A stretch of 64,000 nucleotides of DNA, taken from contig CM060962.1 of NCBI GenBank assembly GCA_030765045.1, positions 94,885,912 through 94,949,911 on the forward strand. The letters are read 5' to 3'. Positions 62,867 to 64,000 of this stretch are shown here, piece by piece; position 1 is the first letter of the stretch, and every line of letters starts with the position of its first letter. The DNA comes from Tenodera sinensis. Its lineage: Eukaryota > Arthropoda > Insecta > Mantodea > Mantidae. The notes under the pieces were generated by a model. That model did not search any database. It saw only the letters and a program-made list of their open reading frames with translations, and had not been told where the DNA came from. The position numbers were made by a program, and so were the translations under genes.

Positions 62867-64000
62867 TTATAATTATTGTAATAGAATTTACAATTTGGAA
62901 GACAGAGATATTATCTGAACATGTTTCGGTATACAAAAGAAAAGTAAGTGGAAAGGTTCATGGTCATAAAAATGCAAGAAGACATGGACCAAATAACCAT
63001 GGGAGATTCACAGATAAATGGAGAATACCATATTAGATCCACTTGGAAAGAACTTATTACTTAAAGATATTGACGGACGAGGCATTTTTGGCAGTTCCTT
63101 AACGCTACAGAGCAAAATAAGAATAGGGGAAAGATACCTGGATATACGTGATAAACTTGGGCGCGAAAGATTTGCATGAGCGAAAACAGGAGTAGGATAC
63201 GTGAAAGGCATAAGTCATGACGAAGATACAAGAAAATGTGCAATGTGAGGAGAAGTGAATACGGATTTTTATGATTTATTATCTGTAGTCTAATAAAGCT
63301 ATGAAGAGATCAAACAGGGCAACAAAAATAGAAAAACAGATGAAATACTAATCAGAAAGATTCTAGCAGTTAAAGGGAGAAAAAATACTCAATATTTAGG
63401 AAATTAGGTCAAAGATCAATGAAACTAAAGACAGACTTAAACGAACATTAGGATAGACAAATAAAACAAGTAGTACAGAGGGTTAACAATATACAAAAAT
63501 GCAGTTGTTGGGTGTATTGGGGCCGTAAATTAATATAGGCAAGCGGCCAAGTAAGAGAATAAGTGATACAAATGAGCAGGCTGGTTTGTGTGAGTACAAA
63601 CGCTGGTGTAAATAAAAATGTATGTAATATACCTACTGAACTGTGAGAGATGAGAAATATTTGGTTAGACTGCTTCTACTTTACAACGTCTACTACATCT
63701 GCAAAGAAAGAAGTGATTAGCATTACTTTCTCTACTCTTCAACTAACTATTCTTACAAGGGGTTATTGCTTTAATTACTACTTGTTAATCAAGATATGCA
63801 TTCGATTCATATTCACGCATTTCACTGCAGGATACATCAGAAGGCGGTAGTCCGATTTTAAAGAGCGTGTTGCTGTGTGATGGGTTTTGAAATTCCAACA
63901 GCTCTAAAAGGTGTAAGTATTTGAAAATGCAAATCATAACAAGGAATATCTTGGGAGCGGTTATCGCCACAGAAAAGATTATTTGACATAAATTGTGAGC
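62867..64000. other. AT-rich sequence, no feature seen
   Basis: Short open frames without recognisable domains; no repeat or RNA structure noticed. Confidence 0.4.

Overview
The window reads as nuclear DNA of a large-genome insect. It is AT-rich, dominated by long introns, tRNA-derived SINEs and very long (AAT)n/(ATT)n microsatellites, and carries one large gene. Several SINE types resemble families that I associate with polyneopteran insects (grasshopper, stick-insect, cockroach and termite lineages). That makes a polyneopteran host likely, but I cannot name the species.

Region 1 (about 590 to 39,545, minus strand) is one complete vitellogenin gene read from high to low coordinates. I could place 20 coding exons from the ATG at 39,501 to the TAA at 751. 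All 19 introns have GT donors and AG acceptors, the phases agree at every junction, and the coding exons total 5,352 nt, or 1,783 residues plus stop. The protein has a signal peptide, a lipoprotein N-terminal lipid-transfer module, a DUF1943-type middle region, a von Willebrand factor type D domain and a cysteine-containing C-terminus. A TATA box lies 37 bp before the ATG, and a poly(A) signal lies about 130 bp after the stop. Two motifs usually conserved in insect vitellogenin (GL/ICG and DGXR) are altered, and the poly-serine tract near the N-terminal cleavage region is absent. The protein may therefore be a diverged paralogue or a lineage-specific form.

Region 2 (introns) holds SINE copies of several families, microsatellites of up to about 460 bp of perfect ATT, and an old dispersed repeat present in at least three and perhaps four introns in the same orientation.

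Region 3 (about 39.6 to 64 kb) has no host gene that I can support. It is a transposon graveyard: a heterodimeric SINE with one clear target-site duplication, two further SINEs with clean duplications, a non-LTR reverse-transcriptase tail relic, a broken Tc1/mariner-type transposase, a recent 320-bp tandem duplication, and long AAT, GT, CA and poly-T tracts.

The gene and the repeats are not functionally linked in any way the sequence shows. The most notable repeat observations are the dimeric SINE and the exchange of heads and tails between SINE families.
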